The notes: generated by a model from the sequence alone, not told the origin. DNA of 15,484 nucleotides from Clostridiaceae bacterium UBA6085 (GCA_002428605.1 DIXH01000019.1:179-15662), one strand, 5' to 3'; positions 8,137 to 14,897 are shown, counted from the stretch's first letter. Numbers and translations: made by a program.

Positions 8137-8148
8137 ATCAGGTATAAT
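8119..8148 (+). promoter_or_regulatory. Promoter of the metallophosphoesterase gene
   Basis: A perfect TATAAT (8143-8148) with TTGTCT (8119-8124, 4 of 6) 18 bases upstream. The start of transcription would be near 8155, which is past the ATG at 8153 and so supports translation from the ATG at 8180. Confidence 0.55.
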
Positions 8149-8179
8149 ACCTATGAATATAGTTAAGGAAGTGATTGCC

Positions 8180-8851
8180 ATGATTTGCATTACAGGAGAC
8201 GTTCACGGATGGGAGTGGAGGTTCGATGAGGATAGGAGCCCTTATCTCAAGGAGCTGGGGGCAGGGGATTTTCTCATAGTTGCCGGAGATTTTGGATTCG
8301 TGTTCCAAAATGACCAGAGAGAAAGGAATTTCCTTGATACTTTAGCGAAGCTTCCTTATACAGTGCTATTCATAGACGGAAACCATGAGAACTTCGATAC
8401 GCTTTTCAAGTACCCTCTGGAGATGTGGAACGGTGGAAAGGTCCATGTCATACGGGAAAATGTCATCCATCTTATGAGGGGGCAGGTATACTCTATTGAA
8501 GGTAAGAAATTCTTCACGTTCGGGGGAGGCTACAGTATAGACAAATACCTTAGAAGGGAGGGTATATCCTGGTGGAAGGAGGAAATGCCGAGCCTTGCGG
8601 AGTATGAGGAAGGGATGAGGAATCTTGAAAAGCATGGCTTCAGCGTGGACTACATAATAACCCATGCTGCTCCTGAGTCTGTGATGAACATGATATTCCC
8701 TAACCACGACCCCGAAAAGGAACTGAACCTTTACCTTGAAAGGGTTAAGCAGCTGACAGGGTTCAGGCACTGGTATTTCGCCCATCTCCATATGGAGGAG
8801 GATTACCCTGGTAACTTCACCATGCTCTACACCAATGGTGTCTTCATATAA
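8180..8851 (+). CDS. Calcineurin-like metallophosphoesterase
   Basis: A 223-aa cytoplasmic protein with all five metal-site motifs of the family in order: GDVHG (6-10), GDFGF (36-40), GNHEN (67-71), THAAP (161-165) and AHLHM (201-205). It should bind two metal ions and hydrolyse a phosphoester; whether the substrate is a nucleotide, a phosphoprotein or another compound cannot be told. The start chosen is ATG at 8180, 8 bases after AAGGAAG; the earlier ATG at 8153 has no ribosome site and lies at or before the predicted transcription start. It is a single gene, divergent from the AEC carrier and ending 15 bases from the end of the convergent PF06541 gene, with no terminator visible in that gap. 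Confidence 0.85.
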   Translation: MICITGDVHGWEWRFDEDRSPYLKELGAGDFLIVAGDFGFVFQNDQRERNFLDTLAKLPYTVLFIDGNHENFDTLFKYPLEMWNGGKVHVIRENVIHLMRGQVYSIEGKKFFTFGGGYSIDKYLRREGISWWKEEMPSLAEYEEGMRNLEKHGFSVDYIITHAAPESVMNMIFPNHDPEKELNLYLERVKQLTGFRHWYFAHLHMEEDYPGNFTMLYTNGVFI

Positions 8852-8866
8852 TAGAAATCATATTGC

Positions 8867-9568
8867 TTACTTTTCCAGGAAAAGCATTGTGGGAAATGTC
8901 CTTTCCATGAAGTCATCTGGGTACTGTAAGTCCAGATAAGCCTCAATGGAGGTTGAAGGCGGATCCCCGTAATGCCTCTCTGAATATCTTGCTACAGCAA
9001 GGCTTGTGATAAGCACATCAGCAGACAACAAGGCACAAAATACAAGAGTGGCCAATGATGAAGTCCTTCTTCCTACGCTGTCATAGATCCTGCAGACCGT
9101 GGGATATACCTTGTACACGACTAGCATGGCGGACAATCCCCAGACAAGTGAATAGAGAATGTCTGTCCTGCCTGTGCCGAAGCTCAGGATATGTGAAGAG
9201 TAGTCCCAGGAGTAGCTTCCAAGGATATTTTCCTGCAGGATTCCGGCAGAAAATTCGAAAATCAAACCGGTTGTGCTATAGAAAAGAAACTGGGCAAGGT
9301 GAGTGCTGTTCCTGACGAGTCTGTAAAGAAGAACAGATAGGAGTGCTCCAATTCCGTAAATTTGCGAAAAAGGACCATAAATCAGGCCGGCTTTGCTCTG
9401 AAATGACCCAAACTCCAAGAAGGCAATCAGAGTCTCGAATATGTATCCAACAAGGCAGAAAACGAGAAAAAGCCAGAACAGATTGCCAAAGGCAAGCTTA
9501 TCAGTCCGGACTTCATGATTGGAACTTGAAATCCGGCTTATCTTTCCATTTAGCTTCAAGGTCCTCAT
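8867..9568 (-). CDS. PF06541-type (putative ABC-transporter type IV) membrane protein
   Basis: A 233-aa protein with about five membrane spans (near residues 27-50, 65-82, 90-110, 134-155 and 167-190). The stretch GYIFET, then GLIYGPF followed by YGIGALL, and later SWDYS, is the signature of the ABC_trans_CmpB family (PF06541), common and mostly uncharacterised in Clostridia; despite the name no ATPase partner is near. The start is ATG at 9568 (minus), 9 bases after AGGAG; an in-frame GTG 12 codons earlier is less well placed. The first 25 residues are basic and hydrophilic. It diverges from the IclR gene and converges on the phosphoesterase. Function unknown. Confidence 0.75.
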   Translation of the reverse strand: MRTLKLNGKISRISSSNHEVRTDKLAFGNLFWLFLVFCLVGYIFETLIAFLEFGSFQSKAGLIYGPFSQIYGIGALLSVLLYRLVRNSTHLAQFLFYSTTGLIFEFSAGILQENILGSYSWDYSSHILSFGTGRTDILYSLVWGLSAMLVVYKVYPTVCRIYDSVGRRTSSLATLVFCALLSADVLITSLAVARYSERHYGDPPSTSIEAYLDLQYPDDFMERTFPTMLFLEK

Positions 9569-9656
9569 CTTAATCATCTCCTGATTGCGATAGCCTTCCT
9601 TCACCTTGAGGATAGTCTGTAATCATTAAAATACGACATACTTCTATAAACAAATC

Positions 9657-9674
9657 TGTGAACAATTCTACACA
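9657..9674. promoter_or_regulatory. CRP-like quasi-palindrome, site 1
   Basis: TGTGAACAATTCTACACA is symmetric at 14 of 18 positions. A related sequence on the opposite strand is found at 9772-9788. Together they could be operators in the gap between the PF06541 gene and iclR. Confidence 0.35.
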
Positions 9675-9750
9675 TGGAAGTTGATATGCTAAATGAAATC
9701 TGAGGAGTAGAAGACGATATTAGTGATACATCAAAATTCGAGAATGGTAT

Positions 9751-9788
9751 TTGACAATGCGAAATATTTCGTGTAAACATATTCACAA
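9751..9788. promoter_or_regulatory. Palindromic control region upstream of iclR
   Basis: TTGACA (9751-9756) is followed by the perfect 12-base palindrome CGAAATATTTCG (9760-9771), then by TGTAAACATATTCACA (9772-9787), which on the other strand resembles site 1 (TGTGAA, spacer, TACA). A palindrome just after a -35-like hexamer fits autoregulation by the IclR protein; E. coli IclR boxes also have a GAAAT-ATTTC core. No good -10 lies 16-18 bases after this TTGACA. Confidence 0.4.
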
Positions 9789-9807
9789 AACCTTTTCATT
9801 ATGTTAC

Positions 9808-9813
9808 TATAAT
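9808..9813 (+). promoter_or_regulatory. Candidate -10 element of iclR
   Basis: A perfect TATAAT 18 bases before the chosen iclR start. The nearest -35-like hexamer, TTCACA (9782-9787), is 20 bases away, which is longer than usual, so an activator or a different start may be involved. The leader would be very short (about 12 bases). Confidence 0.4.
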
Positions 9814-9831
9814 CACATAACAGGAAATGAG

Positions 9832-10605
9832 ATGAGATTTATGGATCGAACTGGAAGAGTACAATCAATTGACAGAGCAGTAATGGTATTGAAATGTTTC
9901 TCGGAAAAGGAGAAGGAACTTTCCTTAGCTGAAATTTCTGAAAGACTTGACATCAATAAGAGCACAATCCATGGCATAATAAGCACACTAAAATATCATG
10001 GCTTGATTTCTCAGGATGAGCGGAGTCAAAAGTATCGGTTAGGACTTGGCTTGATGGAGCTTGGAGCGATAGTTTCAAATAGTATGGATGTGAATGAAAT
10101 TGCAGAACCATTCCTTGCTGATTTGTGCAACAAGCTTGAAGAGACAGTACATATGTGTTTGTTAGATGACAAAGATGTCGTATATATTGGAAAAAAAGAA
10201 TCGAATCAATCAATTAGAATCATAACGAAGATAGGCTCAAGGATACCAGCGTACTGTACAGGAGTTGGGAAGGCTATACTTGCTAATTTGGAATATGATG
10301 AAGTACAGAGGCATCTTCCTGAGAACCTTGATAAGAGAGCACCAAAAACAGTTACGGATAAAAAGGAACTCGTAGTAGAATTAAGTAAAATCAAGTCGAG
10401 GGGTTACTCGATTGATGATGAAGAGTATACACAGGGTCTTTGCTGCGTAGCTGCACCAATATTCGATAGGTTTGGAAATGTCAAGTATGCTATAAGCACT
10501 TCAGGACCGACGATAAGGATGACAGATGCCAAAAAGGACAGTGCAATAAAACTTGTAACTGAAGCAGCAAAAGAAATTTCAAGAAAATTAGGCTATGAAG
10601 GATAG
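9832..10605 (+). CDS. IclR-family transcriptional regulator
   Basis: A 257-aa protein of normal family length. Residues 8-75 form the winged helix-turn-helix (SLAEISERLDINKSTIHGII as the core), followed by the IclR effector domain, with PAYCTGVGKAILA and GYSIDDEEYTQGLCCVAAPIF as its signatures. IclR proteins bind small organic acids, often aromatic or glyoxylate-like, and control adjacent catabolic or transport genes. It is encoded just upstream of, and in the same direction as, the NadC-like/LarA-like/benE set, so it is the likely regulator; the effector is unknown. The start is ATG at 9832, 6 bases after AGGA; the frame stays open back to TTG 9751, but that part overlaps promoter-like DNA and does not look like protein. 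ATG 9841 is a close alternative. Confidence 0.9.
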   Translation: MRFMDRTGRVQSIDRAVMVLKCFSEKEKELSLAEISERLDINKSTIHGIISTLKYHGLISQDERSQKYRLGLGLMELGAIVSNSMDVNEIAEPFLADLCNKLEETVHMCLLDDKDVVYIGKKESNQSIRIITKIGSRIPAYCTGVGKAILANLEYDEVQRHLPENLDKRAPKTVTDKKELVVELSKIKSRGYSIDDEEYTQGLCCVAAPIFDRFGNVKYAISTSGPTIRMTDAKKDSAIKLVTEAAKEISRKLGYEG

Positions 10606-10627
10606 TTAAGTGCAGAAATGCACTTAA
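10606..10627 (+). terminator. Hairpin directly after iclR
   Basis: TTAAGTGCA-GAAA-TGCACTTAA is a perfect 9-bp stem with a GAAA tetraloop, beginning at the base after the stop codon. Only TTG follows rather than a T run, so it may be a weak terminator, an RNA-stability hairpin, or an operator. Confidence 0.5.
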
Positions 10628-10645
10628 TTGCACAACACGAATGAG

Positions 10646-10667
10646 AATGGCGTTCAGTAATGCTGAA
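10646..10667 (+). repeat. Short intergenic repeat, copy A
   Basis: AATGGC-GTTCAGT-AATGCTGAA; 19 of 22 bases match copy B at 10909-10930. Its inner part TTCAG-TAATG-CTGAA is an inverted repeat. The longer stretch from 10628 also aligns with 14841-14880. The rest of the 336-base iclR-to-NadC-like gap holds a 7-bp hairpin TAAGCTT/AAGCTTA (10677-10698), a long AT-rich part, a promoter and copy B, and no gene. Confidence 0.6.
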
Positions 10668-10836
10668 TATATGTTTTAAGCTTTTGTGGATAAGCTTACG
10701 AAGGTGCGGAGAATACTATCAATTTACCGATTTGGTTTCAGGTTAGTCAAATGGAACTTTCATGGGACTCGGAGCCTGGGATAATATTTCACAAGATAAA
10801 TGGATATTGAAATTACTATTTTGATTCAGTTTTTTA

Positions 10837-10845
10837 TGATACAAT
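10837..10845 (+). promoter_or_regulatory. Extended -10 promoter for the NadC-like/LarA-like operon
   Basis: TG-A-TACAAT (TG at 10837-10838, hexamer 10840-10845) is an extended -10 element, which can act without a good -35. TTGATT at 10821-10826 is only 13 bases upstream, too close to pair normally. Predicted start near 10852 gives a leader of about 90 bases containing hairpin GGGGT-AGTA-ACCCC (10873-10886) and repeat copy B. Confidence 0.5.
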
Positions 10846-10908
10846 TACGAAGTTTGGAAACGATTTAATATAGGGGTAGTAACCCCATAAATTATTTCTG
10901 CAATTCAA

Positions 10909-10930
10909 AATGGCATTCAGCAATGCCGAA
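10909..10930 (+). repeat. Short intergenic repeat, copy B, forming a hairpin before the ribosome site
   Basis: AATGGC-ATTCAGC-AATGCCGAA, 3 differences from copy A. GGCATT (10912-10917) and AATGCC (10922-10927) form a perfect 6-bp stem with loop CAGC ending 4 bases before the AAGGG ribosome site (10930-10934), so it could act as an operator or influence translation of the NadC-like gene. Confidence 0.6.
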
Positions 10931-10941
10931 AGGGATGAAAA

Positions 10942-11754
10942 ATGAACGATATTAGGGACACTATTTTCAAAGGAATTTTTGATCGCAAAATTATAGCTTC
11001 AATAACAGCTGAGAAAGGTGGATGTCTTTCAGGAATAGATGAGGCTGAAAAAGCGGCTTTGGAAATTGGCATCGAAATTGGATTCTACAAAAATGAAGGG
11101 GATGAACTTAATCCAGGTGATAAGATAGCCTGGGTTTCAGGAAGTCCCAAGCAGATTACTGTTGCAGAAGATAGAATTATTGGGTGCATGTCCAAATTTT
11201 CAGGAATAGCAACCGCATCGAGAAGAGCAGTGAGATTAGCTGACGGACGTGTAAGAATTGTTTCAGGTTCATTGAAGAAAATGCCTAATGAAATAAAGGG
11301 TTCCATACGCAAGGCAATTGCTACTGGAGGAGCAGATGTAAGGATTAGCCGTACTCCTATGGTTTATCTGGATAAAAATTATATTAGAATGCTTGGATCA
11401 ATAAAAGATGCACTTAAATCGGTAGATGAACTAGACAACCTTGTGAAAGTAATTCAAATAAAGGGGAAAGATAAGTCCGTTGTAGAGGAAACGTTAGAGG
11501 CTATAGAAGGTGGATGTAATTTGCTCATGGTTGATAGTGGGAATATTGATGATTTAGAAGAATGCCTTAAGACGCTTGAATCTACTGGGAAGGGTGGAGA
11601 AGTAAAGGTAGCTTTCTCTGGTGGAATAAAGATAGACGATATACCAGAACTTTGTAGTTACAAGATTGAAGCACTGTGTATTGGGAAGGAAATTGTGGAT
11701 GCATTATTACTTGATATGAAATTAGATGTATCTATAGATATGAAAGGTGAATGA
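10942..11754 (+). CDS. NadC/ModD-like (quinolinate phosphoribosyltransferase-fold) protein with altered active site
   Basis: A 270-aa protein aligning by eye along the type II phosphoribosyltransferase fold. The N-terminal domain shows the spaced pattern of rE-G-laG, dG--v--G, then ER-LN---SGIAT, here as SGIAT at 87-91; the barrel has GG (129-130), MVDSGN (196-201), SGGI (226-229) and CIGKEIVDALLLDM (246-259). In true NadC the TRKT-x-P motif binds quinolinate; here it is SLKKMP (110-115), keeping one Lys but losing the Arg, and the following GGG--HR is GGADVR. It therefore may not make nicotinate mononucleotide from quinolinate. The ATG is 7 bases after AAGGG. Its stop overlaps the ribosome site of the next gene, so the two are translationally coupled. 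ModD, a molybdenum-linked NadC paralogue, is an alternative label. Confidence 0.75.
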   Translation: MNDIRDTIFKGIFDRKIIASITAEKGGCLSGIDEAEKAALEIGIEIGFYKNEGDELNPGDKIAWVSGSPKQITVAEDRIIGCMSKFSGIATASRRAVRLADGRVRIVSGSLKKMPNEIKGSIRKAIATGGADVRISRTPMVYLDKNYIRMLGSIKDALKSVDELDNLVKVIQIKGKDKSVVEETLEAIEGGCNLLMVDSGNIDDLEECLKTLESTGKGGEVKVAFSGGIKIDDIPELCSYKIEALCIGKEIVDALLLDMKLDVSIDMKGE

Positions 11755-11755
11755 A

Positions 11756-12649
11756 ATGGGAATAAACCTACTGGAAAAAACTGAACTTTGGATAAACAAT
11801 ATTTTCTTGTCGAATGCAAATTTAACGGATATTGCAAATGAAACTGCAAAAGTGTTTGGTATAGATTGTAGTAAGGTTCTAGTAGTTGATGTCAGACTGG
11901 AGCATATAACTTTAGATATCCTTGAGAAGGACATCCCTACAGAGAACATCATTGGAAAAGAGAAGGAGCTCCTCGATGCAATATCCAGGATTGATGGAAT
12001 TACAATAACAGACGAGACATACATACATTCAAACGGAATATTGGGCATGATATGTGCTAATACTGTAAATCCAGCAGAAATAAGCAAAAATGTAGATTCT
12101 ATGGTACAGGAAATGAGAGAGAAGATTTCTAAAAGGGCGATAGTATTCCCAACTGGTTTTGAGTTAAAGAAAAATATGATTGAAGATACAAATACACCAT
12201 ATTTAAAAAAGATTTTGGAAGAAAAAGGATTCAATGTAACTGTAGGAGATATTATTGAGGATGATTTCGACGAGATGGTATACAAAATATCTGACGCAGT
12301 GTCAAGAGCTTATGGGTTGATAATAACTACAGGTGGGGTAGGTGCAGAAGATAAAGACAAAACGGTTGAGAGTGTGCTCGAAGTTGATCCGGATGCTGCA
12401 ACACCATATATTGTAAAATTCAAACAAGGTACGGGCAGACATGTCAAGGATGGGGTTAGGATAGCTGTCGGAACGATCGGACCAACAATGATTGTATCCC
12501 TTCCTGGACCGAATGATGAAGTGAGAGTAGCAACAGAAGTTCTAATGAATGCAATAGAGTCAAATTATGATAAGAATACCACAGCTGGGCTTTTGGCAAA
12601 TGCGTTAGCTGAAAAGATTGCTAATAAAAGATTTCATCATCATAAGTGA
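11756..12649 (+). CDS. CinA/MoaB-fold (COG1058-like) protein
   Basis: A 297-aa protein. Residues 1-125 are an unassigned domain (it has no match I recognise). Residues 128-280 match the MoCF-biosynthesis/CinA fold: FPTGFEL (131-137), IEDTN (142-146), YLKKILEEKGF, and TTGGVGAEDKDKT (191-203), the loop that binds phosphate or pterin in the family. The C-terminal amidase domain of full CinA is absent. COG1058 domains of CinA have reported ADP-ribose pyrophosphatase activity and MoaB/MogA relatives bind molybdopterin; which applies is unknown. The ATG at 11756 has AGGTGA 5 bases upstream and begins one base after the preceding stop; GTG at 11747 is a weaker alternative. The protein ends FHHHK. 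The gene is followed by 75 non-coding bases with a hairpin. Confidence 0.8.
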   Translation: MGINLLEKTELWINNIFLSNANLTDIANETAKVFGIDCSKVLVVDVRLEHITLDILEKDIPTENIIGKEKELLDAISRIDGITITDETYIHSNGILGMICANTVNPAEISKNVDSMVQEMREKISKRAIVFPTGFELKKNMIEDTNTPYLKKILEEKGFNVTVGDIIEDDFDEMVYKISDAVSRAYGLIITTGGVGAEDKDKTVESVLEVDPDAATPYIVKFKQGTGRHVKDGVRIAVGTIGPTMIVSLPGPNDEVRVATEVLMNAIESNYDKNTTAGLLANALAEKIANKRFHHHK

Positions 12650-12678
12650 TATATCGGTTCATTAAAACCGTTTATATA
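12650..12678 (+). other. Hairpin within the operon, after the CinA-like gene
   Basis: CGGTT-CATTAA-AACCG (12655-12670) with flanking TATAT/ATATA (12650-12654, 12674-12678) separated by a TTT bulge. It may mark an RNA processing point or weak attenuation between the first two and the later genes. Confidence 0.35.
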
Positions 12679-12724
12679 GAAGACAATAACCTGAACTTCA
12701 ACTCACAAATAAAGGAGGAACAAG

Positions 12725-13330
12725 ATGAAAAACATTACAATGCTTGCCGTTGTTGACGAAAATGTTTGTACAGGATGCAAGATATGCGAAAAAGTGTGTC
12801 CTGTGCTTACAATTAAAGTCGTCGATCGGAAGGCGAAGGTTGACAGTGATGCGTGCACAGGCTGTAGCAACTGTGAACAAAGATGCCCCTTCTATGCAAT
12901 AAAGATGGTGAAAAGAGATGAACCGATTCAAATTGGAGTAGATATCTCGAAGTTTGACCAAGATGAAATCAGGGAAATGTGCGAGAAAGCACACCTTAAT
13001 CCTCAGCAGACTCTCTGTTATTGCGTAGGAGTCAGAGCCGAAGAGGTTGCAGCCGCTCTAATAAGTGGGGCTAAGACGCCTGAAGAAGTCTCTGCAATGA
13101 CCGGAATGCGTACAGGTTGTACTATCGAGTGCATTCAACCACTACTTAGAATGGTAGAAGCTGCAGGTAATGAACTAGTTCCGATTAAAGGTGGCTGGCA
13201 GTGGTATGGTACAACTGCAACTGCATGGACAATACCAGATAAAGTTAAGGAAAAATATGGCAGCAGAGGGTTCTATTTTGAAGAGGATAGGAAGCTTCTT
13301 GATGAAATAGTTCATACAAAGAATAGTTAG
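12725..13330 (+). CDS. 2x[4Fe-4S] ferredoxin fused to a BFD-like [2Fe-2S] domain
   Basis: A 201-aa cytoplasmic protein in three parts. Residues 8-62 are a bacterial-type ferredoxin with two clusters: C15, C18, C21, C25 and C44, C47, C50, C54. Residues 95-145 look like a bacterioferritin-associated-ferredoxin-like domain: CYC (98-100), a helical stretch with the G-x-T-x-EE pattern, then C132 and C136. The second Cys pair is C-x3-C, whereas C-x2-C is usual. Residues 150-201 are a hydrophilic tail with tryptophans (W158, W160, W168) that I cannot assign. It likely passes electrons to or from a partner enzyme, with the LarA-like protein, 28 bases downstream, the nearest candidate. AAAGGAGG lies 6 bases before the ATG. 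Tandem Fe-S plus BFD modules are also found in amino-acid dehydrogenase subunits. Confidence 0.85.
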   Translation: MKNITMLAVVDENVCTGCKICEKVCPVLTIKVVDRKAKVDSDACTGCSNCEQRCPFYAIKMVKRDEPIQIGVDISKFDQDEIREMCEKAHLNPQQTLCYCVGVRAEEVAAALISGAKTPEEVSAMTGMRTGCTIECIQPLLRMVEAAGNELVPIKGGWQWYGTTATAWTIPDKVKEKYGSRGFYFEEDRKLLDEIVHTKNS

Positions 13331-13358
13331 GTCTTGAAGGAATTGAAAGGAGAGAAAT

Positions 13359-14828
13359 ATGGAGAATTTTTTACATGCACCAATCAGACCGATAGAGCCT
13401 AAGGCGTCTCAGTATGGAATTGATCCGAAGCTTGTTAAAACAAGGATTTCCGAAATGCCAGGCATGGTATCGATTAAACTTAAGGAAATTTTCCCGGATC
13501 TACCAGATACAATTTTCCCAACAGATAACAATGAAGAGGCGATAAAGGAAGTATATAGTGCTGCAGTCGAGTCGCTGAGGCAGATTGACATGAGCAAGAT
13601 CAAGCCAGAGCATACAGTAAACATACTTGCATCTCATCATGGATTCACTCTCTATGGTGGCCAGCCATATGCTGAACTTCTAAAAGCAATCAAGGATGTT
13701 GTCTCTGAAAAGACAGGTTGTACAAACATACGGTTAAGAGCTGGTGTTGGAATGAGATTCAGAGAAACCGAAGAATACATCAAGAGATATGGTCTAGACA
13801 CATACTTCAATGGAAAAGCAATAGGAATGGCCCCTGTTGATGAAGGTATTCCCATTGAGACGGAAATTGGTACACTGTATGGCTTGAAAAAAGTATACGA
13901 TGCAACATGGATTATTCATGCACATCATACAGATGTACGTGAAGTCCACTTTCACAGACAGGTTGACAAGGCGGTTAAACCTTTTGGCATGTCATATGCA
14001 AGAATAGAGACACGAAGCACATACCATCAGAACTTAGGGCCAAGAGCAGCAAACTTTACTGCAAGAGCAATATTTGACTCGGAATTTGTTCAGAGTAAAT
14101 TTGCCTTTGCTTCCTTTTTGAACGTTGGTCCTCATGGGATCATTGGAGTAGACTCTGATGCGGATCTATATGCTCTGAATGAAAGGGCTACCTTCCTGGG
14201 TTGTCAGTACTACGGCAAAATAATGACACTGTTCGGTGAAATTGACGAATGCATTGTCGCTCTTGACTTCCCCTGCCCAGTACCATACGTATTCTCTGCA
14301 GGGGTAATTTATGGGAATTTTGTGGGTGCAAATACTGATTTATATGATATGGAAACTCCACTACCGGCATACACATGGTATACGGAGGCCTTCTATAACA
14401 AACATGAGAAACCTATGCTTGATAGCATTCCTCCGATGAATCCTGCTGTGAAGATCTGTGTTCATAACTACGCGTGGCTAGGTTATCCATCTGCATTTTT
14501 CTCAAAGCATATCCCTACTCTTGTGGTTGGTCAGACACAAAGCGACTTGTTCGATACGGATCCGCTAAATCAGGATTATATGACATATGCTAGCGTAGTG
14601 AAAACAGCTGAAGCTGCAATGAATTTTGCATATAATGCATCAGGGACTGATAAGGTTTTAATATTCGATGGAGCAATGGCTGGAATGAATGTTAGTAAAT
14701 CCTTAGCTGAGTTCCTTGTTGAGAAAGCTCCGGAAGTAAGTGAAAAAGTTGATAAGATACTGCTGCCAAAATGGCTAAAACAAAGAGGCGTGGATATCTC
14801 CATCCTTGACAAGCTGAAATTAAAATAG
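13359..14828 (+). CDS. LarA-like protein (candidate nickel-pincer-dependent enzyme)
   Basis: A 489-aa soluble protein that I cannot assign firmly. Several features recall lactate racemase LarA (DUF2088 N-terminal domain, about 425 aa). A strand-loop-helix at 86-115 (NILASHHGFTL) sits where LarA has its SDHTRP segment; AGVGMRFRETEE (128-139) sits where LarA has GxHR--T--E; and a His-rich segment has H187, H189, H190, H197, H199, K207 and H223. H197-K207-H223 reproduce the spacing of LarA H174-K184-H200, of which, as I recall, K184 tethers the cofactor and H200 binds nickel. The catalytic H108 and substrate-binding Arg of LarA do not seem kept. So it may bind the same cofactor but act on another substrate, or the likeness may be remote. 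AAAGGAGA is 5 bases before the ATG. larB, larC and larE are not in view. Confidence 0.5.
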   Translation: MENFLHAPIRPIEPKASQYGIDPKLVKTRISEMPGMVSIKLKEIFPDLPDTIFPTDNNEEAIKEVYSAAVESLRQIDMSKIKPEHTVNILASHHGFTLYGGQPYAELLKAIKDVVSEKTGCTNIRLRAGVGMRFRETEEYIKRYGLDTYFNGKAIGMAPVDEGIPIETEIGTLYGLKKVYDATWIIHAHHTDVREVHFHRQVDKAVKPFGMSYARIETRSTYHQNLGPRAANFTARAIFDSEFVQSKFAFASFLNVGPHGIIGVDSDADLYALNERATFLGCQYYGKIMTLFGEIDECIVALDFPCPVPYVFSAGVIYGNFVGANTDLYDMETPLPAYTWYTEAFYNKHEKPMLDSIPPMNPAVKICVHNYAWLGYPSAFFSKHIPTLVVGQTQSDLFDTDPLNQDYMTYASVVKTAEAAMNFAYNASGTDKVLIFDGAMAGMNVSKSLAEFLVEKAPEVSEKVDKILLPKWLKQRGVDISILDKLKLK

Positions 14829-14840
14829 TTTAAGCTATGT

Positions 14841-14880
14841 TTGCACAAGCGAATGAGGGCGTCAATTCCGAATGCAGAAT
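14841..14880 (+). repeat. Diverged copy C of the intergenic repeat
   Basis: TTGCACAA, then CGAATGAG, GGCGT, CA, AATGC and GAAT occur here in the same order and nearly the same spacing as at 10628-10668 (about 32 shared bases with short gaps). This links the gap before benE with the gap before the NadC-like gene and suggests a shared regulatory or repeat element. Confidence 0.5.
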
Positions 14881-14897
14881 AACTGAGATGCCCTCAT
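14853..14897 (+). other. 11-bp stem-loop between the LarA-like gene and benE
   Basis: ATGAGGGCGTC (14853-14863) pairs with GATGCCCTCAT (14887-14897), one G-T wobble, around a 23-base loop. TTTGTC follows rather than a T run. It may partly terminate transcription before benE or stabilise the upstream message. No promoter for benE is evident in the 172-base gap. Confidence 0.5.

Noticed and set aside
8131..8148. TTGACA and TATAAT as one promoter
   Set aside because: They are only 6 bases apart; the TATAAT pairs better with TTGTCT 18 bases upstream.
9751..9831. N-terminal extension of the IclR protein from TTG 9751
   Set aside because: It would start on a -35-like TTGACA, has no ribosome site, and adds residues not typical of IclR proteins; AGGA before ATG 9832 fits better.
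11722..12285. 187-codon minus-strand frame
   Set aside because: It is antisense to the CinA-like gene, Ser/Phe/Ile-rich, and has no ribosome site.
13359..14828. Calling this gene larA (lactate racemase)
   Set aside because: The LarA substrate motifs are not conserved and the length differs (489 against about 425 aa), so lactate racemisation is not supported; only a LarA-like label is.
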